DNA from: Pseudomonas lutea
GTDB lineage: Bacteria > Pseudomonadota > Gammaproteobacteria > Pseudomonadales > Pseudomonadaceae
Reading direction: 5' to 3'
NCBI RefSeq assembly: GCF_000759445.1
Contig: NZ_JRMB01000002.1
Coordinates: forward strand, 1,488,001-1,552,000
DNA length: 64,000 nucleotides
Shown: positions 62,375 through 64,000 of the stretch, in pieces
How positions within the stretch are numbered: position 1 is the stretch's first letter
How the letters are laid out: every line of letters starts with the position of its first letter
Program-made: the position numbers and the translations under genes
The notes under the pieces: model-generated
What the model was told of the DNA's origin: nothing
The model's input: only the letters and a program-made list of their open reading frames with translations
Databases searched by the model: none

Positions 62375-64000
62375 TTAACCCTCTAGCTCACTCAGCACTC
62401 TGGACACGCTGTCGACGAAGAAGTCCACGCTGCGCCGAGTGGTGACCATGGGCGGTTTGATCTTGAGGACATTGAGGTAGTCCCCAGTCGGCTGCATGAA
62501 GATGCCCAGCTCACGTAGCCGATCACACAGGTAAGTCGTTTCCTCGGTGGCAGGTTCCAGCGTCTGGCGGTCGCGCACCAGCTCAAGGCCCAGATAAAAG
62601 CCGGAGCCGTGGGCCGCCCCTGCGAGCGGATGTTTATCGATCAGCGCCAGCAAGCGGTCCTTGAAGTAGTCGCCCACCACTCGTGCGTTTTCCCACAGTT
62701 TTTCTTCTTCCATGACATCGAGTACGGCCATGCCGATGCGGCAACTGACCGGGCTGCCGCCCGACGACGAAAAGAAATACCCTTCGGCTTCCAACGCTTC
62801 GGCAATGTCGCGGCGGGTGATGACGGCACCCAGCGGATGCCCGTTGCCCATTCCCTTTGCCATGGTGATGATGTCCGGTACCACGCCCTGCTCTTCGAAA
62901 CCCCAAAAGTAGTGGCCCAGACGGCCGTAGCCCACTTGGACCTCGTCGGCGATGCACACGCCGCCATGGGCACGGACCTTGGCGTAGACCTGTTGCAAAT
63001 AACCTGGCGGCAGGGAGATCCCGCCCGCATTGCCGTACACCGGCTCGCAGATGAAGCCGGCCAACTGACGCCCCTTCTCCGCGAGCGCATGCAGATGAGC
63101 CTCCACGCTGCGCAGGTAAAACGGCGTACTGTCCGCCCCCCGAAACTCACCGCGATAGGTGTTCGGCGCGATCACCGGATGCACCCACTCCGGACGCGTG
63201 CTCAAGGCTTGCGGGTTGTCGGCGATAGACGTGGAAATCGCATCGGTCGCCACTGACCAGCCGTGATAAGCCTCTAGTACGCTCAGGACATCTCGACCAC
63301 CGCTGTAGGCCCATGCCAGACGAATGGCCAGATCATTCGCCTCGGTACCGCTGTTGACCAGAAACACCCGATCCATGCCGGCAGGCGCCAGCTTCAACAG
63401 TCGCTCGGAAAACTCGGCAACGCTCGCGTAATGAAAACGCGAGTTGGTGTTCAGCAGCGACCACTGCTGCGCCGCGACCTGGGCCATGCGCGGATGGCCG
63501 TGACCCAGCACCGCTACGTTGTTGAGCATGTCCAGATACGAGCGACCGTGCATGTCGATCAAATGGTTGCGCCAGCCGCGCTCGATCTGCGGCGGGGTCT
63601 GGTAATAATATTTTTGCGAACGGGCAAAACTGGCATCGCGCCGGGCAAGCAACGCAGCGGCATCTGCCAATGCGGGCGCATCGCAATCGAACCCCAGCAG
63701 CCCCTTGGGCGAGGGACACAGCGCACGCCAGGCCGCCGATTTTGAGGGCGCGGTAAACAGCGGCGGGCTCACGTCCGGTTCGGAGCACAATTGCACGATC
63801 AATGCGCCGCTGCTTCGCCCGATCACAGCACCTGCATCGAACTCGGCGGCATCGGAGCCGGAATCGCACTGCACGCCCCACAGTCGCAGGCTCCATTCAG
63901 CGTTCACCAGCAACAGCGCGCCATCTGCGGTAAGACGCAGGCGTCCCTCAAAAGGCGCATGGACAGGTGTGCCGAGAGGGATATGCAATTCAGTGTGCAG
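62375..64000 (-). CDS. Class III aminotransferase with upstream M23-like part, 5' end beyond window
   Basis: 541 codons read; the frame continues past the right edge (a TTG at 63988 is not a credible start). Residues before about 110 hold an M23-like stretch (HIPLGTPVHAPFEGRLRL). The rest is a PLP fold-type I aminotransferase: NSGTEANDLAIRLAW, ICIADEVQVGYGRLG, and the PLP Lys in IITMAKGMGNGHPLGAV. This matches the large kinase-M23-aminotransferase fusions of Pseudomonas, related to ethanolamine-phosphate/hydroxylysine-type enzymes by recall. Substrate unknown; near aguA, a polyamine link is possible. Confidence 0.88.
   Translation of the reverse strand: MHTELHIPLGTPVHAPFEGRLRLTADGALLLVNAEWSLRLWGVQCDSGSDAAEFDAGAVIGRSSGALIVQLCSEPDVSPPLFTAPSKSAAWRALCPSPKGLLGFDCDAPALADAAALLARRDASFARSQKYYYQTPPQIERGWRNHLIDMHGRSYLDMLNNVAVLGHGHPRMAQVAAQQWSLLNTNSRFHYASVAEFSERLLKLAPAGMDRVFLVNSGTEANDLAIRLAWAYSGGRDVLSVLEAYHGWSVATDAISTSIADNPQALSTRPEWVHPVIAPNTYRGEFRGADSTPFYLRSVEAHLHALAEKGRQLAGFICEPVYGNAGGISLPPGYLQQVYAKVRAHGGVCIADEVQVGYGRLGHYFWGFEEQGVVPDIITMAKGMGNGHPLGAVITRRDIAEALEAEGYFFSSSGGSPVSCRIGMAVLDVMEEEKLWENARVVGDYFKDRLLALIDKHPLAGAAHGSGFYLGLELVRDRQTLEPATEETTYLCDRLRELGIFMQPTGDYLNVLKIKPPMVTTRRSVDFFVDSVSRVLSELEG

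Overview
The window comes from a GC-rich gammaproteobacterium and almost certainly from Pseudomonas. Three things point there: gene order matches well-known Pseudomonas blocks (trmL-secB-grxC-rhodanese-gpmI-envC-like-ctpA-polysaccharide deacetylase, then hisF-hisA-hisH-hisB, then asmA-mutY-yggX-tRNA-Phe); two OprD-family porins are present; and intergenic regions carry Pseudomonas-type REP/REPIN palindromes. No species assignment is possible from sequence reading alone.

Layout. 1-868 is an OprE-like porin cut by the window edge. 1660-5811 is the taurine uptake and desulfonation operon tauABCD; a 251-bp tandem duplication carrying two REPINs splits tauA from tauBC, and tauD shows an apparent one-base frameshift at its start. 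5812-6578 is gene-free and holds a REPIN and a compound hexamer/heptamer microsatellite. 6579-20658 is conserved core: tRNA modification, protein export, glutaredoxin, glycolysis, cell-wall hydrolase activation, a C-terminal protease, an acyltransferase, an amino-acid-type binding protein and late histidine biosynthesis. 20926-35190 holds an OFA-type MFS carrier, AsmA, MutY, YggX, tRNA-Phe, a pair of small paralogous unknown genes, a cytochrome b561, a GABA-permease-like carrier, a complete polar amino acid ABC importer and a methyltransferase.

35505-46552 is a genomic island in tRNA-Thr(UGU). A perfect 45-bp copy of the tRNA 3' end (35505-35549 and 46508-46552) marks its ends. It is a decayed P2-like prophage: an Ash/Icd-like leader, a P22AR-type antirepressor, an SOS-box-controlled UmuD'-like protein, a Dam methylase, a P2 gpQ portal and the C-terminal half of a gpP terminase. 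No integrase, replication protein, capsid or tail gene is visible. Its two ends carry genes unlike the phage core: a two-gene unit with a coiled-coil membrane protein next to the left end (35701-36644) and a very AT-rich 705-residue ORC/CDC6-like P-loop ATPase with zinc ribbon and winged helix next to the right end (44008-46125). The ATPase is the best candidate here for a poorly described, possibly anti-phage, system.

46691-64000 returns to host-type accessory metabolism: a LysR regulator divergent from an SDR/quinone-oxidoreductase/NTF2-like set, an OPT peptide transporter, a nitrilase-family amidase, malate:quinone oxidoreductase, a small kinase, a binding protein, an AraC-XapX-quinone oxidoreductase set, a second OprD-type porin, agmatine deiminase and the C-terminal part of a large class III aminotransferase fusion that runs off the right edge.
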